Origin: Paroedura picta
Lineage: Eukaryota > Chordata > Lepidosauria > Squamata > Gekkonidae
DNA: 64,000 nucleotides
NCBI RefSeq assembly: GCF_049243985.1
Contig: NC_135377.1
Location: forward strand, 65,482,145-65,546,144
Direction of reading: 5' to 3'
The notes beneath the pieces were generated by a model. It was given only the letters and a program-made list of their open reading frames with translations, ran no database searches and was not told the origin of the DNA. A program made the translations under genes and the position numbers. This document shows, piece by piece, positions 63,001-64,000 of the stretch (the stretch's first letter is position 1; each line of letters begins with the position of its first letter).

Positions 63001-64000
63001 GGATATCTTTCAGCCATGTGAAGCCGCCACAATGAAGACAAAGCATGTGCAAAGTTCATTTTTCTCAGTCCTGAAGAACTGCCAAACTAATCTCTGTATA
63101 TCAGCAATTTGCAGCACACTGAATCCAGTATGAAGTGTATAGTTTCCTGGACAGTGTGATTTGTAGCACCTTTGTTCTTTGTCTCCATCTCCTTTTTTGG
63201 GGGAGCAGGGTAGAAATGAGCTCTTGTTCACTAGTAGAAACTGACTGTCTTTGGTTGGTGGTGTTTATGTTCTTTGCCATCTGTTACCAGTTTAGCCATA
63301 ATATACATATAGCATGTTTCTGAATATCAAATTAAGACATGTAAACTAGGGTTTAACTTAATCTTGGGTTTGTCACTAATTCTGTTTTCTGCGCCAGGAC
63401 ATAGATCCTGAACACATGGGTTACAATACATGCTTACAGATACAGTAAATTATTCCTATTGTATAGGAGCCATTGTGCCCAGAATTAAAACATATTAAAC
63501 ATTGTGCTTGAACAGTAAGATCTATTCTTTTATGATTAAACATGAGAGCGTGAAGATGACTTAATAAATCATGAAAACGCAATTCCTCTTTCACTCTCTG
63601 CTTTAAATGGCACATTGTATTTTACATGGTGGTCAAAATGTCATCTCATATAATGTTGCCTCTCCCTTCTACAGATGAAAAGCACCAAAATAGAACTCCT
63701 GGAAGAAGAGCTCCGATTGGCCCGAGATGCCAATTCTGACAACAGCAACAAGCACAAATTCCTGGAGCAAAACCTACAGAAATACCAGGTGGATTGTTCC
63801 CAACTGAAAGCCAAACTCATGAGTTTGGAAGAACTGAAGAGGCAAGCTGAGATGGACGGCAGTTCTACCAAGCAAAACCTGGACAAATGCTATGCTCAAA
63901 TCAAAGACCTCAACGACAGGATAACAAGGCTGACTTACGAGATCGAAGATGAGAAGAGGAAAAGGAAGCTTCTGGAAGACAGATATGAGCAGCAGAAATC
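17773..64000 (+). CDS. DSP: Desmoplakin gene, coding region from start codon into exon 23 (partial, 3' end outside window)
   Basis: Desmoplakin is the plakin linker of desmosomes: its head binds plakoglobin and plakophilin at the plaque, its coiled-coil rod dimerises, and its C-terminal plakin repeats hold keratin, desmin or vimentin filaments. Twenty-three coding segments were placed by matching translated frames to the vertebrate desmoplakin sequence as I remember it. All 22 introns are GT-AG and all phases close, giving 1,161 complete codons without a stop. Order: N-terminal tail (1-83), plakin head of spectrin-like repeats (about 180-1050), SH3 embedded near residues 477-537, rod start from about 1054. 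The start is the first ATG of the conserved N-terminus, with G at -3 and no upstream ATG seen in the preceding ~450 bases. A second in-frame ATG lies two codons on. Odd point: 21 consecutive glycines at residues 37-57. Identity is certain; individual splice sites are predictions without RNA data. Confidence 0.97.
17881..17943 (+). repeat. In-frame polyglycine (GGN) tract in DSP exon 1
   Basis: 21 glycine codons in a row, mixed GGC, GGA and GGG, so not a pure triplet repeat at DNA level. It replaces the short Gly run between the conserved N-terminal block and the MYY motif. Mixed codons point to an older, more stable expansion than a pure repeat. Confidence 0.95.
18040..18178 (+). mobile_element. 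'GGCACCTTT' family copy just inside DSP intron 1
   Basis: GCCGTGTTGGCCTGAAGTAG, then CACTCGAAAGCTCACGCC, TTGAATAAATCTCGGTTGG and TCTTAAAAGTGCCCCTGGAC. It begins about 20 bases after the exon 1 donor. Confidence 0.65.
18444..18570 (+). mobile_element. GC-shifted 'GGCACCTTT' family copy in CpG island
   Basis: CGCCGTGTTGGCCTCGAG, TTGGAGCGCGGGGGCAGCC, GAAGACCAGCAGGGTTCCG and GAAGCTTTCCTGTGCGGCC align with the AT-richer family members, with G and C at many family A/T positions. Confidence 0.55.
18571..20153. other. DSP intron 1, 5' part, nothing recognised
   Basis: No repeat, RNA gene or exon-like frame that I can support. Being close to the promoter and poor in repeats, it may hold regulatory DNA; this is inference. 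Confidence 0.35.
20162..20403 (+). mobile_element. hAT-like non-autonomous element
   Basis: CAGCCTTTTTCAACCTTTC at the left, TTGATTGAGAATCCCTG at the right. Flanks TTCTAGGC (20154-20161) and TTCTACGC (20404-20411) match at 7 of 8. Confidence 0.75.
20412..21284. other. DSP intron 1, nothing recognised
   Basis: CTCACAACGGCCTTGTGAGG near 21045 resembles the middle of squamate SINEs; otherwise nothing. Confidence 0.35.
21285..21435 (+). mobile_element. SINE body fragment
   Basis: TGCTGGGTGCCCTTGGGCC, CTACCTCACAGGGTTGTTG and AAGCTGCTTTGCATCTCC are typical of the tRNA-derived SINE body; the head is missing. Confidence 0.6.
21470..21612 (-). mobile_element. tRNA-derived SINE fragment
   Basis: Reverse of the SINE body: ATCCTGTTTTGCTCTAAC, CCTTTCCCTTCCTCTCCC and GTGAGGCTGAGACAGCTC. 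The head is incomplete. Confidence 0.55.
21811..22000 (+). mobile_element. 5S rRNA-derived SINE
   Basis: ATCTTGGAAGCTAAGCAGAA, then ACCCTGGTCAGGATTTGG and ATGGGAGACC match the 5S rRNA internal promoter region (A box, intermediate element and C box order). The unrelated body GTCACCATAAGTCAGTTC follows. Confidence 0.85.
22001..24936. other. DSP intron 1, nothing recognised but short simple repeats
   Basis: A TG run near 23663-23678 and a C run near 23205-23217. No gene, RNA or named repeat identified in this ~2.9 kb. Confidence 0.35.
24945..25148. mobile_element. Palindromic hAT-like element, copy C (host of a nested copy)
   Basis: Left arm CAGGGGTGGCCAAACTGTG; right arm TAGTCCATGGACATCTG and ACAATTTGGTCAC. 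Flanking GTTTAAGG (24937-24944) and ATTTAAGG (25149-25156) match at 7 of 8. The right terminus is eroded. Confidence 0.75.
24990..25070. mobile_element. Nested palindromic hAT-like element, copy C2 (internally deleted)
   Basis: Runs from CAGGGGTAGTCAAACTG to GACTACCCCTG inside copy C, lacking most of its right arm. Flanks GTCTACAG and GTCTACAA match at 7 of 8. Confidence 0.8.
25621..25875 (-). mobile_element. tRNA-derived squamate SINE, near full length
   Basis: AAGAAGAGTTGGTTTTTAC, CTTCCTGAAGGAGTATC, CAGCTGGCTGCATGTGG, and the head region CTCCTAACCACTATACTTC in reverse. Confidence 0.8.
26085..26345 (+). mobile_element. tRNA-like SINE followed by a 'GGCACCTTT' right end
   Basis: GATAGCCAGTATGCTGTAG and B-box-like AGGTTCAAATCCCC mark the SINE. 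From about 26270, CTCTCGAAAGATTATCTCC and TGATCTTGAAGGTGCCACTGG match the other family. They may be two adjacent insertions. Confidence 0.55.
26346..28782. other. DSP intron 1, little recognised
   Basis: A diverged 'CCTGGAG' type repeat near 27475-27550 (CCACCCCCAAAATCACC, AGGTACTTCCCAACC). Otherwise nothing I can name. Confidence 0.35.
28783..29165 (-). mobile_element. CR1-like 3' region in three tandem copies
   Basis: Three successive units (28783, 28899 and 29024) each start GAA..., carry AGAAGAGYCYTGCTGG and CCAGTTC...CTGGA, and end with AAGGCC. This matches the reverse of a CR1 3' untranslated region. Period about 120 bases. Confidence 0.75.
29166..30129. other. DSP intron 1, nothing recognised
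   Basis: No repeat, RNA gene or exon candidate supported. Confidence 0.35.
30138..30416 (+). mobile_element. hAT-like element of the 'GAGAAACCCCTGAA' family
   Basis: CAGCCTTTCTCAACTTTT at the left and GGTTGAGAAAGCCTG at the right are clean inverted termini. It contains TTATGGTTGGGAAGCATAGC. No clear target duplication. Confidence 0.75.
30484..30665 (+). mobile_element. 5S rRNA-derived SINE
   Basis: GATCTTGGAAGCCAAGCGGG, ATCGGCCCTGGCTAGCACTT and GGATGGCAGAC align with 5S rRNA. The body CACCTCTGGACGTCTC matches the copy at 21811. Confidence 0.85.
30870..31005. mobile_element. Palindromic hAT-like foldback element, copy D
   Basis: 136-bp palindrome, CAGGGGTAGTCAAACTGCGG to GACTACCCCTG, in DSP intron 1. 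TAGCGC sits on both sides, offset by the terminal base. Confidence 0.9.
31290..31460 (-). mobile_element. 5S rRNA-derived SINE
   Basis: Read on - strand: TGATCTTCTCAGATCTC, CAGCCCAGGCTAGTATTTGG and ATGGGAGATC. The body GTCAAGTCGCAGTTGATTT is present on the + strand. Confidence 0.8.
31941..32043 (+). CDS. DSP: DSP exon 2
   Basis: Residues 83-117. Follows a pyrimidine-rich acceptor ending CCCCCAG and ends at a GTAAGT donor. Encodes TGTMSRRQNTIQELLQ and then the NCSDSLMRAELIVQP segment, highly conserved in desmoplakin. It joins exon 1 in phase 2 (GT|T, valine) and leaves in phase 0. It lies 13.9 kb downstream of exon 1. Confidence 0.96.
32044..32717. other. DSP intron 2, 5' part
   Basis: 32545-32710 vaguely resembles a reversed SINE body (AGGCTGAGAGTGACTGG, TCACCCGGTGAG). 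The rest is not recognised. Confidence 0.35.
32726..33102 (+). mobile_element. hAT-like element, 377 bp
   Basis: CAGACTTTTTCAACCTTTGG at the left and GGTTGGGAAACCCTG at the right. Internally like 8601-8994 (GGAAGTGATGTCATCTGGCC) on one side. Flanking sequence shows partial similarity only. Confidence 0.65.
33103..34077. other. DSP intron 2, nothing recognised
   Basis: No repeat or exon candidate supported. Confidence 0.35.
34086..34426. mobile_element. Palindromic hAT-like foldback element, copy E, split by a second hAT-like element
   Basis: Arms CAGGGGTAGTCAACCTGTGG and ACAGGTTGACTACCCCTG. The right arm is interrupted at 34200-34396. Flanks GTTTAAAGG and GTTTAAGG are near-identical. Confidence 0.9.
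34200..34396. mobile_element. Nested hAT-like element with CpG-rich core, 197 bp
   Basis: CAGTGGCCCCCAACCTGCGG at the left and AGGTTGGGGACCACTG at the right. A perfect 8-bp duplication CTCTGGAG lies at 34192-34199 and 34397-34404. The core is rich in CG and GCATGC motifs. Confidence 0.9.
34435..35239. other. DSP intron 2, nothing recognised
   Basis: No repeat or exon candidate supported. Confidence 0.35.
35240..35516 (+). mobile_element. Sauria-type SINE, full length
   Basis: GAGCCTCTTGTGGCACAGAG, then GAGTTCAATCCC and ending GGGGATACCTTTACCTTTAC. About 95% like the copy at 686-988. No clear target duplication. Confidence 0.9.
35713..35861 (+). CDS. DSP: DSP exon 3
   Basis: Residues 118-166 plus two bases of 167. 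Encodes ELKYGDGIQISRNRELEE and the CFAQANDQMDILEGLIREM stretch of the first head helices. The acceptor is TTTAG. The donor is GTATTG, phase 2, weaker than consensus at +5. The arginine codon is split with exon 4. Confidence 0.96.
35922..36420 (-). mobile_element. CR1 LINE 3' region, ~500 bp
   Basis: CAGAGCTGGAAGAGACC, GCCATCCAGTCCAGCTCCC, TTCCATCTATGAACAGTCC, GAAAATGCTTTCTAATATTG and CTCCTATTCCTTGTCCC are the reversed CR1 3' UTR order. A younger-looking sister copy is at 59378. Confidence 0.85.
36421..37784. other. DSP intron 3, 3' part
   Basis: AT-rich 36840-36990 might be a LINE tail. 37010-37720 is not recognised. Confidence 0.35.
37785..37956 (+). CDS. DSP: DSP exon 4
   Basis: Residues 167-224. 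Encodes LQLQEQMRALYKAISVPRV, then RRASSKGGGYSSQSASGWDE, the basic serine-rich and glycine linker of the head, then the start of a spectrin-like repeat (CLNWMRQQK). Acceptor CTTTTAG, donor GTAAAT, leaving in phase 0. Confidence 0.96.
38019..38154. mobile_element. Palindromic hAT-like foldback element, copy F
   Basis: 136 bp in DSP intron 4; CAGGGGTAGTCAACCTGTGG to GACTACCCCTG. Flanks TTGTAGAT and GTGTAGAT match at 7 of 8. Confidence 0.92.
38896..39031. mobile_element. Palindromic hAT-like foldback element, copy G
   Basis: 136 bp, 741 bases after copy F in the same intron. Flanks CCCTACCA and CCCTAGCA match at 7 of 8. Both arms carry GCTCATGG in place of the usual GTCCATGG. Confidence 0.92.
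39040..39525. other. DSP intron 4, nothing recognised
   Basis: No repeat or exon candidate supported. Confidence 0.35.
39526..39645 (-). mobile_element. L2-clade LINE 3' end fragment
   Basis: AGCCTGCCCTTCCCCAGAGG and CTCAGGGCAGG match the 3' end of the L2 copy at 3970-4010 (CCGCCCTCCCCGGAGGCTC). Confidence 0.7.
39646..40530. other. DSP intron 4, nothing recognised
   Basis: No repeat or exon candidate supported. Confidence 0.35.
40531..40930 (-). repeat. Unclassified interspersed repeat, two tandem copies
   Basis: Units at 40531-40745 and 40746-40930 share GATCAGTTCCCTTGG-type start, ATGGCTGCTTTGGA, CTCCACTGAGGTCT, CTGCCCCAAATCCCACCCAC and AGTCTCCAGGTATT, then CCAGAGCTGGCAA. The repeat also occurs alone elsewhere in the window. 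Confidence 0.75.
40931..41719. other. DSP intron 4, 3' part, nothing recognised
   Basis: No repeat or exon candidate supported. Confidence 0.35.
41720..41848 (+). CDS. DSP: DSP exon 5
   Basis: Residues 225-267. Encodes AEMELVKWGFEAATIEQQI and HNSIGDYRWHLDKVKTDL. The HNSIGDYRW motif is conserved in desmoplakin. Acceptor CCATCAG, donor GTAAGA; exactly 43 codons, phase 0 on both sides. Confidence 0.97.
41849..42365. other. DSP intron 5, 5' part, nothing recognised
   Basis: A short CT run near 41980 only. Confidence 0.35.
42366..42575 (+). mobile_element. tRNA-derived squamate SINE
   Basis: AAGCTAGCGTGGTGTTGTGG head, CCACATGCAGCCAACTGGG, CCTTGGATGAGTCCCAG and CTGCCTTGAGACTCCTTCGG, ending in a CTTCTTCTTC tail. 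Confidence 0.8.
42843..42893 (+). CDS. DSP: DSP exon 6 (short)
   Basis: Residues 268-284, only 17 codons: REKSAVHQLEEEYEYLL. It continues the helix of exon 5 and matches the desmoplakin QLEEEYE motif. Acceptor CCCACAG, donor GTAAGA. Too short to stand out as an open frame; found from the family sequence and phase. Confidence 0.96.
42894..43331. other. DSP intron 6, 5' part, nothing recognised
   Basis: No repeat or exon candidate supported. Confidence 0.35.
43332..43560 (+). mobile_element. tRNA-derived squamate SINE
   Basis: AGAGCCAGCGTTGTGTAG head, GGTTTGATTCCCC B-box-like region, CACCTGCCTCACAG, and CTTTGAGACTCCTTCG near the tail. Confidence 0.8.
43564..43798 (+). mobile_element. Second tRNA-derived SINE copy directly behind the first
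   Basis: Starts inside the head at GCCGGTTTGATTCCCCG, then CACATGCAGCCAGCTGGG, CTCACAGGGTGTCTGTTG and CGCTTTGAGATGCCTTC, with a CTCCTC tail. 5'-truncated. Confidence 0.75.
43799..44195. other. DSP intron 6, 3' part, nothing recognised
   Basis: No repeat or exon candidate supported. Confidence 0.35.
44196..44357 (+). CDS. DSP: DSP exon 7
   Basis: Residues 285-338. Encodes FERMDQLRQLQNIIQATSRE and then IMWINDCEEEELLYDWSD, a hallmark helix of the plakin head, ending RKQEAFS. Acceptor TTTGTAG, donor GTGAGT. 54 codons, phase 0. Confidence 0.97.
44519..44937. mobile_element. GC-rich inverted-repeat element of unassigned superfamily
   Basis: Termini GGGCCAATTCTGCATGG and CCTGTGTGGAATTGGCC are imperfect inverted repeats. 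They resemble the ends of the 883-bp element at 2430. Several overlapping open frames inside look like GC-driven chance. Sits in DSP intron 7. Confidence 0.5.
45310..45414 (+). CDS. DSP: DSP exon 8
   Basis: Residues 339-373: RMSQLEVKEKELNKLKQE and DQLVLSQHPASDKIE, nearly identical to the known desmoplakin helix. Acceptor TTGGCAG, donor GTGTGT. 35 codons, phase 0. Confidence 0.97.
45415..45660. other. DSP intron 8, 5' part, nothing recognised
   Basis: A short C run near 45543 only. Confidence 0.35.
45661..46060 (-). mobile_element. CR1-like LINE 3' region, ~400 bp
   Basis: GAACATAAGAAGAACCCAGC, TGGATCAGACCAGTGGTCC, GGCCATCACTGGCAGCG, AATTCCACAGTCCTGAATAA and CAACTTCATCGAGTGCCCC follow the reversed CR1 3' UTR. 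Related to the tandem units at 28783. Confidence 0.75.
46201..46296 (+). CDS. DSP: DSP exon 9
   Basis: Residues 374-405: AYMDTLQTQWSWILQITK and CIDVHLKENAAYFQ, one of the most conserved plakin-head stretches and identical to the mammalian sequence as I remember it. Acceptor GTTTAG, donor GTGCAT (weak at +4 to +6). 32 codons, phase 0. Confidence 0.97.
46390..46760. mobile_element. AT-rich LINE-like 3' end, class uncertain
   Basis: TTTCAGTTTCAGTTTGTTTA, TTGTAGCCATAAGCC, then A-rich ATAAACATAAGAAATAAT. It looks like the end of a LINE (possibly RTE-like), but I cannot assign it. Confidence 0.35.
46928..47195 (+). mobile_element. tRNA-derived squamate SINE, near full length
   Basis: GAGCCAGCTTGGTGTAATAG, CACATGCAGCCAGCTGGG, TGACCTTGGGCCAGTCAC, CTACCTCACAGGGTG and AGCCACTTTGAGACTCC, with a CTTCTTCT tail. 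Confidence 0.85.
47420..47545 (+). CDS. DSP: DSP exon 10
   Basis: Residues 406-447: FFEEAQSTESYLKNLQDTI, then MSLQVLMEQIKELE, a spectrin-like repeat helix just before the SH3 domain. Acceptor GTACAG, donor GTATGA. 42 codons, phase 0. Confidence 0.97.
47546..48230. other. DSP intron 10, nothing recognised
   Basis: No repeat or exon candidate supported. Confidence 0.35.
48231..48383 (+). CDS. DSP: DSP exon 11 (start of SH3)
   Basis: Residues 448-498: KRQVQNLVNKSKKIVQLKPR, then NKPIILKALCDYKQDL. ALCDYKQ is the first strand of the SH3 domain that plakins carry inside a spectrin repeat. Acceptor CTGTAG, donor GTAAGA. 51 codons, phase 0. Confidence 0.97.
48737..49055 (+). mobile_element. hAT-like element of the 'GAGAAACCCCTGAA' family
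   Basis: CAGGCTTTTTCAACTTTTT at the left and GGTTGAGAAGGCTTG at the right. It contains ATTCTTCAGGCTTTGAG and GGTAGGGAAGCATAACTGG. Lies in DSP intron 11. Confidence 0.75.
49210..49352 (+). mobile_element. CR1 LINE 3' end
   Basis: GGACTAGATGGCCTGTATGG, CCCCTTCCAACTCTATG and ATTCTATGATTC: the forward CR1 3' end with its octamer tail. Confidence 0.85.
49411..49565 (+). CDS. DSP: DSP exon 12 (rest of SH3)
   Basis: Residues 499-549 plus two bases of 550. RKGDECILKDNSERSKW, then VTGPGGVDMLVPSVGLIIPP. Trp518 and the VPSVGL strand mark the SH3 core. The donor is GTGAGT, phase 2. The downstream intron is short (373 bp). Confidence 0.96.
49878..49897. repeat. (GT)n microsatellite in DSP intron 12
   Basis: About nine to ten GT units ahead of a T-rich tract, just upstream of the exon 13 acceptor. 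It lies 41 bases before the exon. Confidence 0.85.
49939..50065 (+). CDS. DSP: DSP exon 13
   Basis: Residues 550-592: IEQYYDAIMALWNQLYINMK and SLVSWHYCMIDIEKIKAM, the conserved helix after the SH3 domain. Acceptor CTTAG; the lysine codon is split with exon 12. Donor GTGAGC, leaving in phase 0. Confidence 0.97.
50066..50450. other. DSP intron 13, 5' part, nothing recognised
   Basis: No repeat or exon candidate supported. Confidence 0.35.
50455..50675. mobile_element. 'GGCACCTTT' family copy with both inverted ends
   Basis: Left: TAGTGGCACTTTGAAGACTG and AACGTTCATGAGTCAGAGC. Right, inverted: GAAGTGAGCTCTGGCTCC, AACGTACGTTGGAATAAAG and ATTGTTAGTCTTCATTAG. Also CCATGCATC and GATGCATGG in the two arms. 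This copy shows that the family is an inverted-repeat element. Confidence 0.6.
50676..52884. other. DSP intron 13, 3' part, nothing recognised
   Basis: About 2.2 kb with no repeat, RNA gene or exon-like frame that I can support. Confidence 0.35.
52885..53098 (+). CDS. DSP: DSP exon 14
   Basis: Residues 593-663 plus one base of 664. Encodes DLELHYQEFLRHSQGSEMFG and AQKHYQTLVIQLPSH. The phase-1 donor is GTTGAT, which has a poor match at +3 to +6. It is the only donor that keeps frame with exon 15, because reading on gives an immediate stop. Confidence 0.94.
53099..53790. other. DSP intron 14, nothing recognised
   Basis: A short GGT run near 53341 only. Confidence 0.35.
53791..54005 (+). CDS. 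DSP: DSP exon 15
   Basis: Residues 664-735: VTEVTHLGSVNQGQVSD, then EAWLLMELQKLRWQIENCE, and NLAGRINELE. The middle matches the desmoplakin MELQK helix; the flanks are more divergent, as in other vertebrates. Acceptor TTTTCAG, donor GTATAG, ending in phase 0. Confidence 0.95.
54372..55080 (-). mobile_element. Diverged L2-clade LINE fragment
   Basis: GACCATTGCATGGATCAATG, then GAGGAAGAGTTGAGTGTCATC, AGCATATTGATAGCTCCC, then GAGAGGATTGCTCCTG and TGGGTCCCACA line up in order with 4700-5190 of the younger L2 copy. Many changes and gaps; no open frame. Confidence 0.8.
55170..55336 (+). CDS. DSP: DSP exon 16
   Basis: Residues 736-790 plus two bases of 791: IQNESQSMADALNRQKDYL, then NFRGTEKYLYLQSEISALFQ and KLENINGVSAGYLD. 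Matches the desmoplakin FRGSEKY and LFQKLENINGV segments. Acceptor TCTTAG, donor GTAAGG, phase 2. Confidence 0.96.
55474..55601. mobile_element. Palindromic hAT-like foldback element, copy H (older)
   Basis: CAGGGAATGCCAGACTGTGG to CCACAGTCTGGCCACTCC, with more changes than other copies. Flanks GTCTTTAC and GTCTATTC are similar. Confidence 0.75.
55602..56838. other. DSP intron 16, 3' part, nothing recognised
   Basis: A short (ATAATG)n run near 56220-56240. No exon candidate supported. Confidence 0.35.
56839..56977 (+). CDS. DSP: DSP exon 17
   Basis: Residues 791-837: RALKSLLQSILQTEDVVRVF, then VRLTEEDTLSLDPDKVEAYR. LTEE and LDKVEAYR-like motifs match the known head repeat. Acceptor CTACAG, donor GTGAGA, ending in phase 0. 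Confidence 0.96.
57369..57562 (+). CDS. DSP: DSP exon 18
   Basis: Residues 838-901 plus two bases of 902: KMKADLSLKKTLLGTLEAEL, then YDLDLGKYNEKVGQLMDRWQ. The YDLDLGK and DRWQR motifs are characteristic. Acceptor TTCCAG, donor GTTGGT (weak at +3 to +5), phase 2. Confidence 0.96.
57637..57710 (+). mobile_element. hAT-like element left-end fragment
   Basis: TTTTCCAACCTTTTGACAG and GGAGCCGCTGAAATATTTTT match the left end of elements such as 8601 and 20162. Confidence 0.5.
58392..58532 (-). mobile_element. Sauria-type SINE, 5'-truncated, with target duplications
   Basis: TAAAGGTATCCCCTGTGC, TGAGTCATGTCTGACCC and CAATACGGGGTGGTTTGCC in reverse. The 12-bp TGTAATAGAGTA lies at 58392-58403 and 58521-58532, so the truncated copy inserted as seen. 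Confidence 0.9.
58616..58778 (+). CDS. DSP: DSP exon 19
   Basis: Residues 902-956: WDLEKQVKQLRTYRDLYQSL, then WICDARRRQDTIETMKLGDV and MRYLQEQK. Continues the last spectrin-like repeats. Acceptor TTGCAG, donor GTATTA (weak at +5), ending in phase 0. Confidence 0.96.
58779..59377. other. DSP intron 19, 5' part, nothing recognised
   Basis: No repeat or exon candidate supported. Confidence 0.35.
59378..59812 (-). mobile_element. CR1 LINE 3' region, ~430 bp
   Basis: CATGCAGAGCTGGAAGGG, TCATCCAGTCCAGCTCCCC, TCCATCTATGAACAGC, CAGAAAATGCTTTCTAAT and CTCCTATTCCTTGTCCC, the same order as at 35922. Confidence 0.85.
59962..60045 (+). CDS. DSP: DSP exon 20 (short)
   Basis: Residues 957-984: LHGEITGKRDKVEEVVKNAE and VCSAAIK, matching the desmoplakin EISGKRDK motif. 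Acceptor TTGGCAG, donor GTACAG. 28 codons, phase 0. The next intron is only 267 bp, the shortest in the window. Confidence 0.96.
60100..60225. mobile_element. MITE-like element, second copy of the type at 3478
   Basis: GATAATGCACTTTCAGTG, TGCAGCTGGATTTTCC and AAACAGGAAAATCTACTTC show the same inverted layout as 3478-3665. In DSP intron 20, close to exon 20. Confidence 0.5.
60313..60420 (+). CDS. DSP: DSP exon 21
   Basis: Residues 985-1020: DYELQAASYCSGLETLLNIP, then IKRSLVQSPSGLILQE. GLETLLNIPIKR is diagnostic. Acceptor CTGCAG, donor GTACAT. 36 codons, phase 0. Confidence 0.97.
60421..61860. other. DSP intron 21, little recognised
   Basis: A run of 13 or so Gs near 60510-60522. Otherwise no repeat or exon candidate. 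Confidence 0.35.
61861..62058 (-). mobile_element. SINE-like repeat, diverged
   Basis: CTGTCCTCACAATAAGCCTG, GGAATAGGCTGAGAGAA and TGGAATTTGAACTGGG, then CTACACCGACTCTCTTAAG, fit a reversed tRNA-type SINE with its B-box-like region. Confidence 0.6.
62201..62299 (+). CDS. DSP: DSP exon 22 (end of head)
   Basis: Residues 1021-1053: AAEIHSRYVELLTRSGDYYK and FLSEMLKNMEDLK, the last helix of the plakin head. Acceptor CTGTAG, donor GTAATC. 33 codons, phase 0. Confidence 0.97.
62300..63674. other. DSP intron 22, nothing recognised
   Basis: A C run near 62490-62500. No repeat or exon candidate supported. Confidence 0.35.
63675..64000 (+). CDS. DSP: DSP exon 23, first 326 bases (start of coiled-coil rod)
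   Basis: Residues 1054-1161 and two bases more; open to the window edge. IELLEEELRLARDANSDN, KFLEQNLQKYQVDCSQLK and IKDLNDRITRLTYEIEDEK show dense heptads of a long parallel coiled coil. In other vertebrates this is the large exon whose internal donor separates isoforms DSPI and DSPII; that donor would lie outside the window. Acceptor TCTACAG. Confidence 0.96.
   Translation, partial: MKSTKIELLEEELRLARDANSDNSNKHKFLEQNLQKYQVDCSQLKAKLMSLEELKRQAEMDGSSTKQNLDKCYAQIKDLNDRITRLTYEIEDEKRKRKLLEDRYEQQK

Overview
The window is vertebrate nuclear DNA, most likely from a squamate reptile and perhaps a gecko. It carries the 5' two-fifths of one protein-coding gene, desmoplakin (DSP), on the + strand, set among many interspersed repeats. 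The squamate call rests on Sauria-type SINEs with tRNA heads and ACCTTT tails, abundant CR1 and L2-clade LINE 3' ends, 5S rRNA-derived SINEs and many short hAT-like elements. The gecko suggestion is only an impression from repeat types.

Layout. Positions 1 to about 16,800 are upstream intergenic DNA with no gene I can support. They hold a Sauria SINE with a 10-bp target duplication, an 883-bp inverted-repeat element, a 5'-truncated L2-clade LINE with an open reverse-transcriptase frame, tRNA- and 5S-derived SINEs, and several hAT-like elements, some nested. A CpG-rich block (about 16,830 to 18,560) holds the TATA-less DSP promoter, 5' UTR and exon 1. DSP starts at 17,773 and runs off the right edge in exon 23. 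Twenty-two complete coding exons and the first 326 bases of exon 23 could be placed. Every junction is GT-AG, and every phase closes, giving 1,161 complete codons without a stop.

The encoded part is the whole plakin head, which binds plakoglobin and plakophilin in the desmosomal plaque: an N-terminal tail, spectrin-like repeats and an embedded SH3 domain. It is followed by the first ~108 residues of the coiled-coil rod. The rest of the rod and the C-terminal plakin-repeat domains that hold intermediate filaments lie beyond 64,000. The most distinctive coding feature is a run of 21 glycines in exon 1, where the human protein as I recall it has about four.

Intron 1 (13.9 kb) and introns 2 to 22 carry the same repeat families as the flank. 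Several near-perfect palindromic elements (~136 bp) lie in introns and would fold into long RNA hairpins. I recognised no retrovirus-like element, CRISPR array, tRNA gene or second host gene. I found no wholly new biological system; the best leads are the palindromic hAT-like family with co-varying arms, the two inverted-repeat elements of unassigned superfamily, and the LINE with extra DNA between its tail and its target duplication.
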